The notes: generated by a model from the sequence alone, not told the origin. A stretch of 19,111 nt of DNA from a bacterium (GCA_030431355.1 JAUIJG010000041.1:1-19111), one strand, 5' to 3'; shown: positions 1-7,568, numbered from the stretch's first letter. Program-made: numbers and translations.

Positions 1-1194
1 TTTCAGAATCAATACGGAGGCATAGAGGATGCTGCCGTTAGAAAAATAACCGGTAGCGTTGATCGAGTGCGTGATCTGATTCTTTCCTACAGAAACGATG
101 CTTTTCCAAAGATTGCCGTAACGGTAGACCTTTTGACTACTGGGGTGGACGTTCCGAAGATCACCAATCTGGTGTTTATCAGAAGGGTCAACAGTCGTAT
201 CCTCTACGAGCAAATGCTTGGCAGAGCTACTCGCCGTTGCGATGAGATTGAAAAGGAGACTTTTCGCATTTTTGATGCAGTCGATTTGTACGCCACTCTA
301 GCTGACGTAACCACTATGAAGCCGGTCGTTGTGAATCCTGCAGTTACCATCGAACAACTATTTTCAGAGCTTCAGCAAGTTGATGACCCTTCACATCGCG
401 AAGAAGTGCGGAAACAAGCAATAGTAAAGCTTCGACGTCGACTCAAGCACATAAAACCAGAAGCGAAGGAACGTTATGAAGCTATCACCGGAGAGACGCC
501 AGCTCAAACGCTTCAACGTCTTCAATCATCGACATGCCAACAACTCGCCGAATGGCTCAAGGATAGGCCAGATGCAGCACGAACACTAGATTGGAATCCA
601 GACAAAGGCAAAGGATTTTGGATGCCGATCTCTGATCATACGGACCGAGTTCGAGAAGTGACTACTGGCTATGGTAGTGGAGTAAAGCCTAGCGACTATC
701 TTGATTCCTTTATAACGTTCGTTAGAGAAAACGCCAATGAAATTGCAGCTCTTACTGTTGTACTGCAGCGTCCAAGAGATCTCACTCGTGCACAGCTCAG
801 AGAGCTCAGGCTGCAACTAGACAAGGAAGGTTATTCGGAAACAAATTTACGTCGAGCATGGAGTGAGGCAAAGAACCAAGACATAGCTGCTTCTATAATA
901 GGTTTTGTGAGACAAGCTGCGCTTGGCGATCCGCTCATTCCGTATGAAGAGCGAGTTAAGGCGGCCATGGATAGAACCTTGAGCAGTCACTCATGGAGTA
1001 CAGTTCAGAAAAAGTGGTTTAAGAGAATTTGCGAACAGTGCATCCAGGAGATAGTCGTCGACCGCGATACTCTCGATTCTGGACAATTCAAAATTGATGC
1101 CGGTGGATTCAGCCGGTTGAACAAAGTATTCAATGGTCAGCTCGAAGTATTGCTGGCTGAGTTTAATGAGGAAATATGGAGGACGGGCGCTTGA
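1..1194 (+). CDS. hsdR: Type I restriction enzyme R subunit, C-terminal part (5' end outside window)
   Basis: The frame is open from base 1, so the visible 397 residues are the 3' part of a longer gene; an internal GTG at 67 is not a real start. The last helicase motifs are visible: a motif V-like TTGVDVP at about residues 46-52 and motif VI QMLGRATR at 71-78. An alpha-helical C-terminal region of about 300 residues follows, of the kind that docks type I R subunits onto the methylase (EcoEI-like C-terminal domain). HsdR is the ATP-dependent DNA translocase and endonuclease of the complex; its nuclease and first helicase motifs would lie upstream. The stop overlaps the hsdM start, giving an hsdR-hsdM-hsdS operon. 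The family call is confident; the exact subtype is inferred. Confidence 0.93.
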   Translation, partial: FQNQYGGIEDAAVRKITGSVDRVRDLILSYRNDAFPKIAVTVDLLTTGVDVPKITNLVFIRRVNSRILYEQMLGRATRRCDEIEKETFRIFDAVDLYATLADVTTMKPVVVNPAVTIEQLFSELQQVDDPSHREEVRKQAIVKLRRRLKHIKPEAKERYEAITGETPAQTLQRLQSSTCQQLAEWLKDRPDAARTLDWNPDKGKGFWMPISDHTDRVREVTTGYGSGVKPSDYLDSFITFVRENANEIAALTVVLQRPRDLTRAQLRELRLQLDKEGYSETNLRRAWSEAKNQDIAASIIGFVRQAALGDPLIPYEERVKAAMDRTLSSHSWSTVQKKWFKRICEQCIQEIVVDRDTLDSGQFKIDAGGFSRLNKVFNGQLEVLLAEFNEEIWRTGA

Positions 1195-2675
1195 CCCAAA
1201 TTACCGCACCTACACAAGACATAGTCGCAAAACTTTGGAATCTTTGTAATGTACTAAGAGATGATGGAGTTACATACCAGGCCTACGTCACTGAGCTAAC
1301 CTATTTGCTGTTTCTTAAAATGTTAGAGGAAACCGAGCGTGATAAATTGTTGTTACCAGAAGGGTATCGATGGAAAGACCTGGTCAAACTAGATGGAGAA
1401 GAGCTTCTCACGCATTATAGAAGAATACTTCTCGATTTGGGTGACCCGAAGAATCGTGCCGTAAAAAGTGATACTGTACGGTCAATTTTTACGGATGCCC
1501 AGACATCTTTGCGAAAGCCTGCTAATCTAAAATCTCTTGTTGATTCTATAGATAGGCTCGACTGGTTCTCCGCTAGAGAAGAAGGCCTCGGCAATCTCTA
1601 TGAAGGTCTTCTGGAAAAAAACGCTGCCGAGAAAAAATCTGGTGCTGGTCAATATTTTACTCCTCGACCTCTAATCGACTGTATTGTCCACGTGATGAAA
1701 CCGAAGCCAGGGGAAATTATTCAGGACCCTGCTGCTGGAACTGGCGGTTTTCTTGTTTCTGCAGATCAGTATATTAAAAGCGAAACTGGTGACCTCTATC
1801 TACTCTCGGAGCAAGAACAGCACTTTCAGCGAAATGAAGCATTTGTAGGACTTGAGCTTGTACCGGATACTCATCGTCTCTGTCTCATGAACCTTATGCT
1901 GCATGGAATTCAGAGTGGTGTTGAGTGTGGTGATACACTTTCGCCGGATGGAGAGAATCTTCAGAAAGCTGATCTTGTAATGACAAATCCTCCTTTTGGA
2001 ACTAAAAAAGGAGGTGGTCGACCAACCAGGTCTGATTTTTCAGTAACCGCAGATACCAGTAATAAACAACTGGCTTTTGTCGAGCACATTTATCGTTCCT
2101 TGAAGCCTGGTGGCAGAGCCGCTGTGGTTGTGCCGGATAATGTACTCTTCGAAGATAACACCGGCCGCAGGCTCCGGCAGCAACTTATGGAGCTTTGTAA
2201 TCTACATACGATTTTGCGCTTGCCGACTGGTATTTTCTATGCCCAGGGCGTCAAAACCAACGTCATATTCTTTACGCGTGGTACCAAGGATAAAGGTAAT
2301 ACTAAGGAAGTATGGGTCTATGATTTCCGCGCCAATGTACCACAATTTGGTAAACGAACCTTACTGACTCCTGAGCACTTTAACGAGTTTCGAGAAGCTT
2401 TCGGCGATGATCCGATGGCTGGACCGAAGGCTCTACCTAAACGAACCGACACTGGCGAAACAGGGCGTTTCCGCTGTTTCAAAAGAGATTGGATCGCCGA
2501 AAGGAATGACAATCTCGATATAAGCTGGCTGAAGGATGACAGCGTTGAAGATGGAAGTGATCTGCCGGAGCCAGCTGAGCTTGCCGAACTTGCATTAGGT
2601 GAGCTTGATGCTGCCATGGCAGATCTCCGAGCAATCCTTGCTGAATTAGGTGAGGAGGAGAGTAATCGTGAATAG
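1191..2675 (+). CDS. hsdM: Type I restriction-modification methyltransferase subunit
   Basis: N6-adenine DNA methyltransferase subunit that pairs with HsdS to methylate the recognition site. The N-terminal helical domain begins with the typical QDIVAKLWNLCNVLRDDG stretch. SAM-binding motif I DPAAGTGGF is at about residues 179-187 and the catalytic NPPF at about 266-269. I chose TTG at 1191 because GGAGG at 1178-1182 sits 8 bases upstream and the TTGA overlaps the hsdR stop by 4 bases. The in-frame ATG at 1176 would add five residues and has only a poorly spaced GAGGA. From the TTG the protein is 494 aa, normal for HsdM. It is translationally coupled to hsdR and overlaps hsdS. Confidence 0.95.
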   Translation: MTQITAPTQDIVAKLWNLCNVLRDDGVTYQAYVTELTYLLFLKMLEETERDKLLLPEGYRWKDLVKLDGEELLTHYRRILLDLGDPKNRAVKSDTVRSIFTDAQTSLRKPANLKSLVDSIDRLDWFSAREEGLGNLYEGLLEKNAAEKKSGAGQYFTPRPLIDCIVHVMKPKPGEIIQDPAAGTGGFLVSADQYIKSETGDLYLLSEQEQHFQRNEAFVGLELVPDTHRLCLMNLMLHGIQSGVECGDTLSPDGENLQKADLVMTNPPFGTKKGGGRPTRSDFSVTADTSNKQLAFVEHIYRSLKPGGRAAVVVPDNVLFEDNTGRRLRQQLMELCNLHTILRLPTGIFYAQGVKTNVIFFTRGTKDKGNTKEVWVYDFRANVPQFGKRTLLTPEHFNEFREAFGDDPMAGPKALPKRTDTGETGRFRCFKRDWIAERNDNLDISWLKDDSVEDGSDLPEPAELAELALGELDAAMADLRAILAELGEEESNRE

Positions 2676-4053
2676 CCCCAAGCATTGGTCTAATTGCACG
2701 TTGGAAGATTGCGTTGATATACTAGATTCACAACGAATTCCTATAAATCAAACTGAGAGACAAAATCGGATTGCTAATAAGGAATCTAGCAGTTTGTATC
2801 CTTACTATGGCGCCACGGGACGAGTAGGATATATAGATGATTACATATTTGATGAAGAGCTGATCTTGTTGGGTGAGGATGGCGTACCTTTTCTGGACCC
2901 ATTTCGAACTAAAGCATATGCAATATCTGGCAAAGCATGGGTTAACAACCATGCGCATGTACTAAGAGTTAAATCGTCCGTTTACGATCAGCGTTTGCTT
3001 CTCCATTATCTTAATCAGTTTAACTACAGAAGCTTCGTGACAGGTACCACACGCCTGAAACTGAACCAGAGGGCAATGAAGAGCATGCCAGTAGTGCTGC
3101 CCCCTCTCATAGAACAAAAGCAAATCGCCGACAAACTCGATGTCCTGCTCGCCCGCGTCGATGCATGTCGTGAGCGATTAGAGCGAGTTCCGCAGATTCT
3201 TCAATGTCTGCGGCAATCAGTTTTGACTACAGCGACATCAGGGGAATTTACAGAAGATTGGAGGTATGAACACCAAGAGTCGTTAGATATTCCAACTGTA
3301 GTTGCACAAATTAACGAACGAAGAAAATCTTTAGTGAGTACTCTTTCAATGAAAAAAGGGTCCAAAGGGATACCAAAATTGAAATCCTCGTTAATTAGTG
3401 TGCAACACAATTCAGATGTTGTTCTGCCACCTAGTTGGTTTTGGACATCGTTAGAGAGTCTTGCTGCAATTGAACCATACTCAATGACTAGCGGACCATT
3501 TGGCTCAGCTTTAGGAACAAAAGACTATCGATCCAATGGAGTCCCAGTAATAAGAGCACAAAACATTCAAGAAGGTCGTTTCCAATCCGACAACTTTGTT
3601 TTCATCTCAAGCGAAAAAGCTGAAGAACTAAACCGAAGCAAAGCCAAACCAGGTGACTTAGTAGTGGTAGCAGTTGGATCTTCAGGACGAGCTGCATTAG
3701 TTCCAGATACGTTAAAATTGGCGGTCTTATCTCAAAACTGCAATAAAATTTCTATTGATAGGGAGATAATGCTACCTGAATTCCTTTGTATGTACTTGCA
3801 GGTCCAGTCTGCCAAAATTCAACTTCAAGAAAAAACTACGGATACTGTTCGACAGTTTTTGAGTCTAACTAATTTGAAAAAGACTCTTATACCCGTTCCA
3901 CCGAAAGACGAACAAATTGAAATCATCGGAAGAATATCGAACTTGTTTGCTTTCATAGACAAAGTAAATATGGGGAGTGTAATTTCTACCGAACTGATAG
4001 AGAGACTTTCATCTTCCTTGCTGACTAAAGCATTTACAGACGGTCTCCGATGA
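2668..4053 (+). CDS. hsdS: Type I restriction-modification specificity subunit
   Basis: DNA-recognition subunit of the Hsd complex. The two-repeat plan is visible. Target domain 1 covers about residues 1-144. A central conserved helical region starts at PPLIEQKQIADKLD (about 145-195). Target domain 2 starts at LPPSWFW (about 253) and contains the GPFGSALGTKDY stretch. A second conserved region starts at PPKDEQIE (about 411) and runs to the end. Each target domain should read one half of a bipartite site, but the site cannot be deduced here. I chose GTG 2668 because AGGAGGAG at 2653-2660 lies 7 bases upstream; an earlier GTG at 2650 lies over that ribosome site. It overlaps the hsdM stop by 8 bases. 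Length 461 aa, normal for two target domains. Confidence 0.94.
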   Translation: MNSPKHWSNCTLEDCVDILDSQRIPINQTERQNRIANKESSSLYPYYGATGRVGYIDDYIFDEELILLGEDGVPFLDPFRTKAYAISGKAWVNNHAHVLRVKSSVYDQRLLLHYLNQFNYRSFVTGTTRLKLNQRAMKSMPVVLPPLIEQKQIADKLDVLLARVDACRERLERVPQILQCLRQSVLTTATSGEFTEDWRYEHQESLDIPTVVAQINERRKSLVSTLSMKKGSKGIPKLKSSLISVQHNSDVVLPPSWFWTSLESLAAIEPYSMTSGPFGSALGTKDYRSNGVPVIRAQNIQEGRFQSDNFVFISSEKAEELNRSKAKPGDLVVVAVGSSGRAALVPDTLKLAVLSQNCNKISIDREIMLPEFLCMYLQVQSAKIQLQEKTTDTVRQFLSLTNLKKTLIPVPPKDEQIEIIGRISNLFAFIDKVNMGSVISTELIERLSSSLLTKAFTDGLR

Positions 4054-4107
4054 TAGCCTTAGTAAAATTACGCCCGCATTACGCCAGTCGCCTTGCCCCA
4101 CCCCAAT

Positions 4108-4137
4108 AAAAAACGACTTACTTACCGCAAGTCGTTT
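4108..4137 (-). terminator. Probable intrinsic terminator
   Basis: A perfect 9-bp inverted repeat, AAACGACTT (4111-4119) and AAGTCGTTT (4129-4137), encloses a 9-base loop. Read on the minus strand the stem runs into six T residues, as expected for a terminator of the minus-strand tRNA unit. Read on the plus strand it is followed by a weaker T-rich tract, so it may also end the hsd operon. The stem is not GC-rich. Confidence 0.55.
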
Positions 4138-4158
4138 CTCTGTCTTTGTTTTGATGCT

Positions 4159-4206
4159 CCTGCCCGCGAGGATTCGAACCTCGGACCTCATGGTTCGTAG
4201 CCATGC
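4159..4206 (-). repeat. 48-bp duplicate of the tRNA-Arg 3' part (candidate att site)
   Basis: This block matches 4280-4327 at 47 of 48 positions; the only difference is G at 4166 versus T at 4287. It covers the tRNA from the discriminator end through the T arm and variable loop to the 3' end of the anticodon stem-loop. The sequence beyond it does not rebuild a matching 5' acceptor strand, so it is not a complete tRNA. A copied tRNA 3' end is the classical trace of tyrosine-recombinase integration. A decayed tandem tRNA gene is the alternative. A terminator-like hairpin lies just beyond it on the minus strand, so this copy may be the older chromosomal tRNA end. Confidence 0.75.
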
Positions 4207-4279
4207 GGAACTTTCGCTAATTTAACCAATCCGGTAGCGGCAAAGTAGCGGTGTAATGTTTGGGGTCTTTGAAAAGATG
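4207..4279. other. 73-bp spacer between the two att-like copies, with short direct repeats
   Basis: This holds no gene. It contains GTAGCGG twice (4234-4240 and 4245-4251), an 11-bp period. On the minus strand it has a weak D-arm-like stretch next to the duplicated tRNA end, which is why a decayed tRNA cannot be excluded. The repeats could be arm-type recombinase sites left at an island end; that is inference only. Confidence 0.35.
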
Positions 4280-4353
4280 CCTGCCCTCGAGGATTCGAAC
4301 CTCGGACCTCATGGTTCGTAGCCATGCACTCTATCCAGCTGAGCTAAGGGCAG
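4280..4353 (-). tRNA. tRNA-Arg(ACG)
   Basis: The minus strand folds as a complete tRNA: acceptor CTGCCCT pairs with AGGGCAG, D stem GCTC with GAGT (one wobble), anticodon stem CATGG with CCATG, and T stem CGAGG with CCTCG around TTCGAAT. The anticodon loop CTACGAA gives anticodon ACG, read as inosine after TadA editing in bacteria and decoding CGN arginine codons. The 3' CCA is not encoded; the discriminator is G at 4280. The first pair is C-G rather than the commoner G-C. Its 3' part is duplicated at 4159-4206, so the gene appears to be an integration target. Confidence 0.95.
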
Positions 4354-4363
4354 ATATGCAGCA

Positions 4364-4391
4364 GATATACGCAAAGCAAAAACGCGGTCAC
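4364..4391 (-). promoter_or_regulatory. Possible promoter of tRNA-Arg
   Basis: On the minus strand GTGACC (4391-4386) and TATATC (4369-4364) are 16 bases apart and end 10 bases before the mature tRNA. Each matches the sigma-70 consensus at 4 of 6 positions. Confidence 0.35.
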
Positions 4392-4783
4392 GCACATCTA
4401 TAAGAACAAGAATACTACCACAGCCTGCCCCCTGCAAAGCAATTCCCGCCCTGAGTGTAACCCCGTGTTGCAACACCGCCATCCCCGGTCCAAAATTCCA
4501 CCCGGCGCCGCCCTCCATTTACCTGAGCCAACCGTACAACCCCTCATGATAAGCCCCCAAGCCAGCAACCCCAAACCCCCAGCACACAAGCGCTTCAATC
4601 TCCCCACTTCCGATAACCAAATTTAAACGCCGTTACATCTTTACTGATTGCTAAGCAAATCCAGCCCGACAAAAATTTCATCTCATGACATCCAAAAGTT
4701 TTGTATTCCAGACTACTGCTTAGAAACCGGACTATTACATGGGGTCGTATATAGAAAAGCTTTCTAATCTTAGGTTTCAGCCA
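4392..4783. other. Intergenic stretch with no gene seen
   Basis: About 390 bases without a supported gene. The part near 4420-4610 is strikingly C-rich on the plus strand. Open frames there on the minus strand run into the tRNA and show no ribosome site or recognisable protein features. The right-hand part is A/T-rich and leads into the promoter at 4784-4812. Confidence 0.5.
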
Positions 4784-4812
4784 TTGAGAATCCGTCTTTA
4801 CTACCGGATAAT
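4784..4812 (+). promoter_or_regulatory. Sigma-70-type promoter
   Basis: TTGAGA (4784-4789) and GATAAT (4807-4812) are separated by exactly 17 bases, each 5 of 6 to consensus. Transcription would begin near 4819, about 40 bases before the ATG at 4858. This rules against a TTG start at 4813, which would touch the -10 box. Confidence 0.75.
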
Positions 4813-4857
4813 TTGCCAGTCTGCAAACTGCGATTACAGATAGTTGGAGGTCCCTAT

Positions 4858-5157
4858 ATGACAGATCGGCTCAAGCCCACCGAAGCGCTCAGCGGAAAGA
4901 CCGCTGCCAGCAATTCGGATGCCGTAGCCAGCACCCACGAGGTGCTCGACTTCTCGCCGACCGCCAAACCTGCCATTTCCGTCACTCCGGATGCCGCCGG
5001 AGTAATCTCCTTCGCGCCCGCGCCAGACATGAGCGCCGGACCCATCATCATTGATGAGGACGAGCTAGCTCGCGACTTCTCCACCGCTTTCCACGAAGCT
5101 GCCGGCAAGCGTGACTCCCGCGAGTTTCCGATTCCCGACATCTATAAGCACGATTAG
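4858..5157 (+). CDS. Hypothetical small soluble protein, 99 aa
   Basis: I do not recognise this protein. The start is ATG 4858, with TTGGAGG ending at 4850, 7 bases upstream, behind the promoter at 4784-4812. It is rich in Ala, Ser, Thr, Pro and Asp, with no signal peptide or membrane segment. The first two thirds look low-complexity and perhaps disordered (STHEVLDFSPTAKP and similar). The last third has an acidic IIIDEDELARDFSTAFHEA stretch that could form a helix, then FPIPDIYKHD at the end. It faces the membrane-protein array convergently and ends 5 bases before that array's last stop. The strong promoter and ribosome site argue that it is real and expressed. Codon use is more GC-rich than in the array. 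Confidence 0.7.
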   Translation: MTDRLKPTEALSGKTAASNSDAVASTHEVLDFSPTAKPAISVTPDAAGVISFAPAPDMSAGPIIIDEDELARDFSTAFHEAAGKRDSREFPIPDIYKHD

Positions 5158-5162
5158 GCTGC

Positions 5163-5546
5163 CTACAGCCCGCCGCTCATTTGACCATAACTGAATAGGT
5201 TGGCTGTAATGAATCCTAGAACAGCCAGCAAGAAGCTTGCGTGGATTCCTATTTCGGACCAGTTAGCACTGTTACTGGCTATAGCACTTTTGGATGCAAC
5301 CGCAGTCGGTCGCTTTCTCGCAAACATAAGCGCCAAGCGGTAACAAGACAGGCTGAGTGCACATACAAAAATCGAAATCCAATGCGGGGCAATCCCCAAA
5401 AAAATAATCAAGACCAGCTCTAAATATGCCGGTAATGAGTAAGCGACCATAAGAACCAGCAAAGCAATGAAAGCCCACTGCGCAATCTGTTCTACTAGCC
5501 GTGCGCTGTTTTCAAAAACTCTAAGCATTCTGGTTCTCGTTTGCAT
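5163..5546 (-). CDS. Array membrane protein, short form S6
   Basis: This is the tenth and last gene of the minus-strand array and the most divergent short form; I know no named family. From ATG 5546 it is 127 aa; an upstream TTG at 5570 lacks a ribosome site. Hydrophobic segments lie at about 24-45, 48-62, 63-80 and 103-120. A basic/polar loop (MFARKRPTAVASKS) precedes the last helix, which by the positive-inside rule puts the loop in the cytoplasm. It keeps the NW before the last helix and a final-helix GFITA, where the other short forms have GYxxG. It lacks the exact short-form C-terminus and carries about 10 extra residues. It follows S5 by 34 bases. Function unknown. Confidence 0.75.
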   Translation of the reverse strand: MQTRTRMLRVFENSARLVEQIAQWAFIALLVLMVAYSLPAYLELVLIIFLGIAPHWISIFVCALSLSCYRLALMFARKRPTAVASKSAIASNSANWSEIGIHASFLLAVLGFITANLFSYGQMSGGL

Positions 5547-5580
5547 TGAGGCCCCTATGCCAGCATACAACGGATTCAGC

Positions 5581-5952
5581 CTACCGAATCAACCCGGCTA
5601 CATAGCCACCGACGGCAAAGAGCAAGTTGCAGTACATTCCTGTAGCTATCCATCCACCAGAATGGTTCTGTTTGTTAGCCACTCCCAGAAGCCTCCTGCT
5701 CGACCAGACCGAAATATTATGCAAGCAGAAGAAAAAGGCGATTCCGACAACTAACTCCCATATCCCTAAGTGTTCAGAAATTGGGACCACTATGAAAGGA
5801 GTGATTCTAAATAAGTGGAACAGCACCGCTTGTATAAAGCAAAAGAATCCTAGCAATAAAGCCAACAATTCTACGAAAGCGATTCCATACAGCACTGTTA
5901 TAATCAGCTGTCCGAATGCGCCCCTTGCTTCTAGTTTCTCTTTCAAGTTCAT
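5581..5952 (-). CDS. Array membrane protein, short form S5
   Basis: A 123-aa predicted integral membrane protein of unknown function. ATG 5952 is chosen because TAGGTGG lies about 8 bases upstream; an in-frame GTG at 5964 abuts the S4 stop. It has about four hydrophobic segments: two early (near 16-50), one near 70-90, and the last at about 101-120. A polar, basic loop (SSRRLLGVANKQ) precedes the last helix. The short-form signature is clear: GGWIATGM, then LLFAVGGYVAG, with three residues after the motif. It keeps the central W-E-x3-G seen as W-Q or W-K in sister proteins. It starts 13 bases after the S4 stop, so coupled translation is likely. Confidence 0.82.
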   Translation of the reverse strand: MNLKEKLEARGAFGQLIITVLYGIAFVELLALLLGFFCFIQAVLFHLFRITPFIVVPISEHLGIWELVVGIAFFFCLHNISVWSSRRLLGVANKQNHSGGWIATGMYCNLLFAVGGYVAGLIR

Positions 5953-5964
5953 TGCAGGTACCAC

Positions 5965-6357
5965 CTATAGAAATATCCCGGCAAGATACCCACCGGTGAC
6001 AAACAAGAAGCTACACGCCATGCCGGTGGCAAGCCACCGACTCGAACTACCGCTGCTTAGCCTCAATCCCGACCAGTTTCCCATAGTCCAGGCGGTAATC
6101 ATGCAAACTCCAAGGATTCCTCCTAAGCCAAGAGAAAGCTGCCAGGAGTGGCACAGCACGTACCCGACCATGCAAAAGTAGTAGATTCCGTAGAAGGCTA
6201 CATAGCTGTATGCTACGCAGGCGATCATCATCGGAATCAATACTATCAGGCAGATTGCCATAAAGAAATCGGTGGCAAAGAAGAACAGAAGAGCCGCACC
6301 AATGTAGAGAAACAATCCCATCTTGGCTTTAAAAGATCGGCTCAATTTAGGGCGCAT
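5965..6357 (-). CDS. Array membrane protein, short form S4
   Basis: A 130-aa predicted integral membrane protein. The start is ATG 6357, one base after the S3 stop, so translation is almost certainly coupled; a TTG at 6390 lies inside S3. It has about four hydrophobic segments with a Phe/Tyr/Met-rich core, then a Ser-rich loop (LRLSSGSSSR) before the final helix. Signature: RWLATGMACS, then FLFVTGGYLAG, ending three residues later. It is closest to S3; both share SWQ-x3-GL-x-G in the third segment and a W-[ST] before the loop. This suggests a relatively recent tandem duplication. Function unknown. Confidence 0.85.
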   Translation of the reverse strand: MRPKLSRSFKAKMGLFLYIGAALLFFFATDFFMAICLIVLIPMMIACVAYSYVAFYGIYYFCMVGYVLCHSWQLSLGLGGILGVCMITAWTMGNWSGLRLSSGSSSRWLATGMACSFLFVTGGYLAGIFL

Positions 6358-6358
6358 C

Positions 6359-6754
6359 CTAACCCGCCACTCCGAGCAGATAACCACCAATCACAAACAA
6401 CACACTAAATGCCAGTCCCTTAGAAAACCACTTCCCGCTGCTCCTTCTCTCGCACTTGGAGCCGATCAGCCGCTCAATCGACCAGGATGCCAGCAAGCAA
6501 AGACTGATGACACCAATCAAACCTACGGTGTACTGCCAGGAACTAAACACGGCTAACAGAACAGCGCAGCAAGAAGCAAACAACAAGCCAATCGACCAGC
6601 CAGCCATACAAAAGGCAGCGCACCCATAGACTATCGGAAAAGCGAAGAGCCCCGGTTGGAAGAGCACCGTGACATAGATAATCAGCAACAATCCCGACAC
6701 GAAGCAGACGCCATTGATGAGCTTTTCATTCGGTCTGTAGTAACGCTGTAACAT
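6359..6754 (-). CDS. Array membrane protein, short form S3
   Basis: A 131-aa predicted integral membrane protein, first of the run of four short forms (S3-S6). ATG 6754 is preferred over TTG 6781; it has a weak AGAGA ribosome site. Hydrophobic segments lie at about 12-35, 37-57, 60-95 (probably two) and 108-129. The loop before the last helix is basic and cysteine-containing (SKCERRSSGK). The signature is a variant: KWFSKGLAFS replaces WLATGMxCS, but VLFVIGGYLLG and the three-residue tail are kept. The conserved upstream motif at 6796-6818 lies about 42 bases before the start, so this gene probably heads its own transcription unit. Confidence 0.83.
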   Translation of the reverse strand: MLQRYYRPNEKLINGVCFVSGLLLIIYVTVLFQPGLFAFPIVYGCAAFCMAGWSIGLLFASCCAVLLAVFSSWQYTVGLIGVISLCLLASWSIERLIGSKCERRSSGKWFSKGLAFSVLFVIGGYLLGVAG

Positions 6755-6795
6755 CGCGGAATCTCTTTGGTGGCAGCTCAACTCTTAGACGCAGC

Positions 6796-6818
6796 CTAAT
6801 GATTCTATACCCGCAAAG
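6796..6818 (-). promoter_or_regulatory. Conserved upstream motif before S3 (candidate promoter/operator)
   Basis: On the minus strand this reads CTTTGCGGGTATA, then GAATCATTAG. It matches the motif at 8181-8202 with one substitution and one inserted base over about 22 positions. TATAGAAT could serve as a -10 region. No good -35 is seen, so an activator or alternative sigma factor is possible. It lies about 42 bases before the S3 start. Confidence 0.6.
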
Positions 6819-6849
6819 ACGCCCAACTTTGCTCCATGCAACCAAAGGT

Positions 6850-6905
6850 GAAGGGCTGTTTGAGGCGGCGCTTCAGCCTTCCTTTTCCACAAACCCTATG
6901 GTTTG
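6850..6905. other. Two inverted repeats between L4 and S3
   Basis: GAAGGGCTG (6850-6858) pairs with CAGCCTTC (6874-6881) with one bulged G. CAAACC (6890-6895) pairs perfectly with GGTTTG (6900-6905) around a four-base loop. Neither runs into a T tract on the minus strand, so termination is uncertain. They could attenuate read-through from L4 into S3. Confidence 0.35.
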
Positions 6906-6922
6906 GCTTTTCTAAGAAAGGA

Positions 6923-7540
6923 CTAGTACTTTGTCCAGTGCATTCCAAACAGAAATCCAATGGTGGCGGCGGTTAAGCTGAGATGTATTGTTAGCTCTGC
7001 TGGTCCCGGTTTTATCTCCACTATCTTCAGATAGCCAAGCACGAAGCGGGCGAAAAAGTACAGCAGTATCGCATGAGCGATTATGCATAAGCTGCCTACA
7101 TCGGAAATTACGAGATATACGAGAGAAAAAATCTTGTAGTTCAATAAGGTTAGAATTTTATGAGTGGCATAGCACAGCATTTGAAGAAAGAATGCTGAGA
7201 CAATTGCAAGCGGTCCGATCAGCAGTTGCAAAAGCATGGTTCTACGAATCAGACTGACTCTTTTACTTCCCTCGCGTAGAAGCGCTTTCGCCAATCTACG
7301 GTCAACAGCGACGACAACTGAATAGTAGGTCAACAAAGAGATCTCGTAGACATAGTTTCCCAGATAGTACCGAATTCCAAAGAGAATTCCTTGTGATCCT
7401 GGGATGATTAAAACCAGAGGGACAGTAAGAGCGAACGCCAGTAAGAAAAGATGTAGCTTCGGAGTCTTCGGAAACAATAGAATGAGCGACGTTATCGTCG
7501 AAAGATCTAGCGCTCTTTCAGTGGTTTTGGTGGATTGCAT
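6923..7540 (-). CDS. Array membrane protein, long form L4
   Basis: A 205-aa predicted integral membrane protein with about five hydrophobic segments (about 29-48, 62-80, 101-127, 138-168, 182-200). The long-form signature RRTMLLQLLIGP is at 99-110, opening the third segment after a basic loop (ALLREGSKR). A second conserved block, LGYLKIVEIKPGPAEL, precedes the last helix, which ends GFLFGMHWTKY. The basic loops suggest that both signature loops are cytoplasmic. ATG 7540 follows the L3 stop by 28 bases with an AAGG about 11 bases upstream. No catalytic or transporter motif is recognisable. Function unknown. Confidence 0.85.
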   Translation of the reverse strand: MQSTKTTERALDLSTITSLILLFPKTPKLHLFLLAFALTVPLVLIIPGSQGILFGIRYYLGNYVYEISLLTYYSVVVAVDRRLAKALLREGSKRVSLIRRTMLLQLLIGPLAIVSAFFLQMLCYATHKILTLLNYKIFSLVYLVISDVGSLCIIAHAILLYFFARFVLGYLKIVEIKPGPAELTIHLSLTAATIGFLFGMHWTKY

Positions 7541-7568
7541 CTAATCAATCGCCTTGGGCTCGCTGTTC

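Noticed and set aside
4309..4607. Two overlapping minus-strand open frames in the C-rich region
   Set aside because: They are Gly/Trp/Cys-rich, one overlaps the tRNA, and neither has a ribosome site. They follow base composition, not protein signal.
4854..5141. Minus-strand frame opposite the 99-aa gene
   Set aside because: It is a Ser/Ala-rich shadow of a gene with a strong promoter and ribosome site on the other strand.
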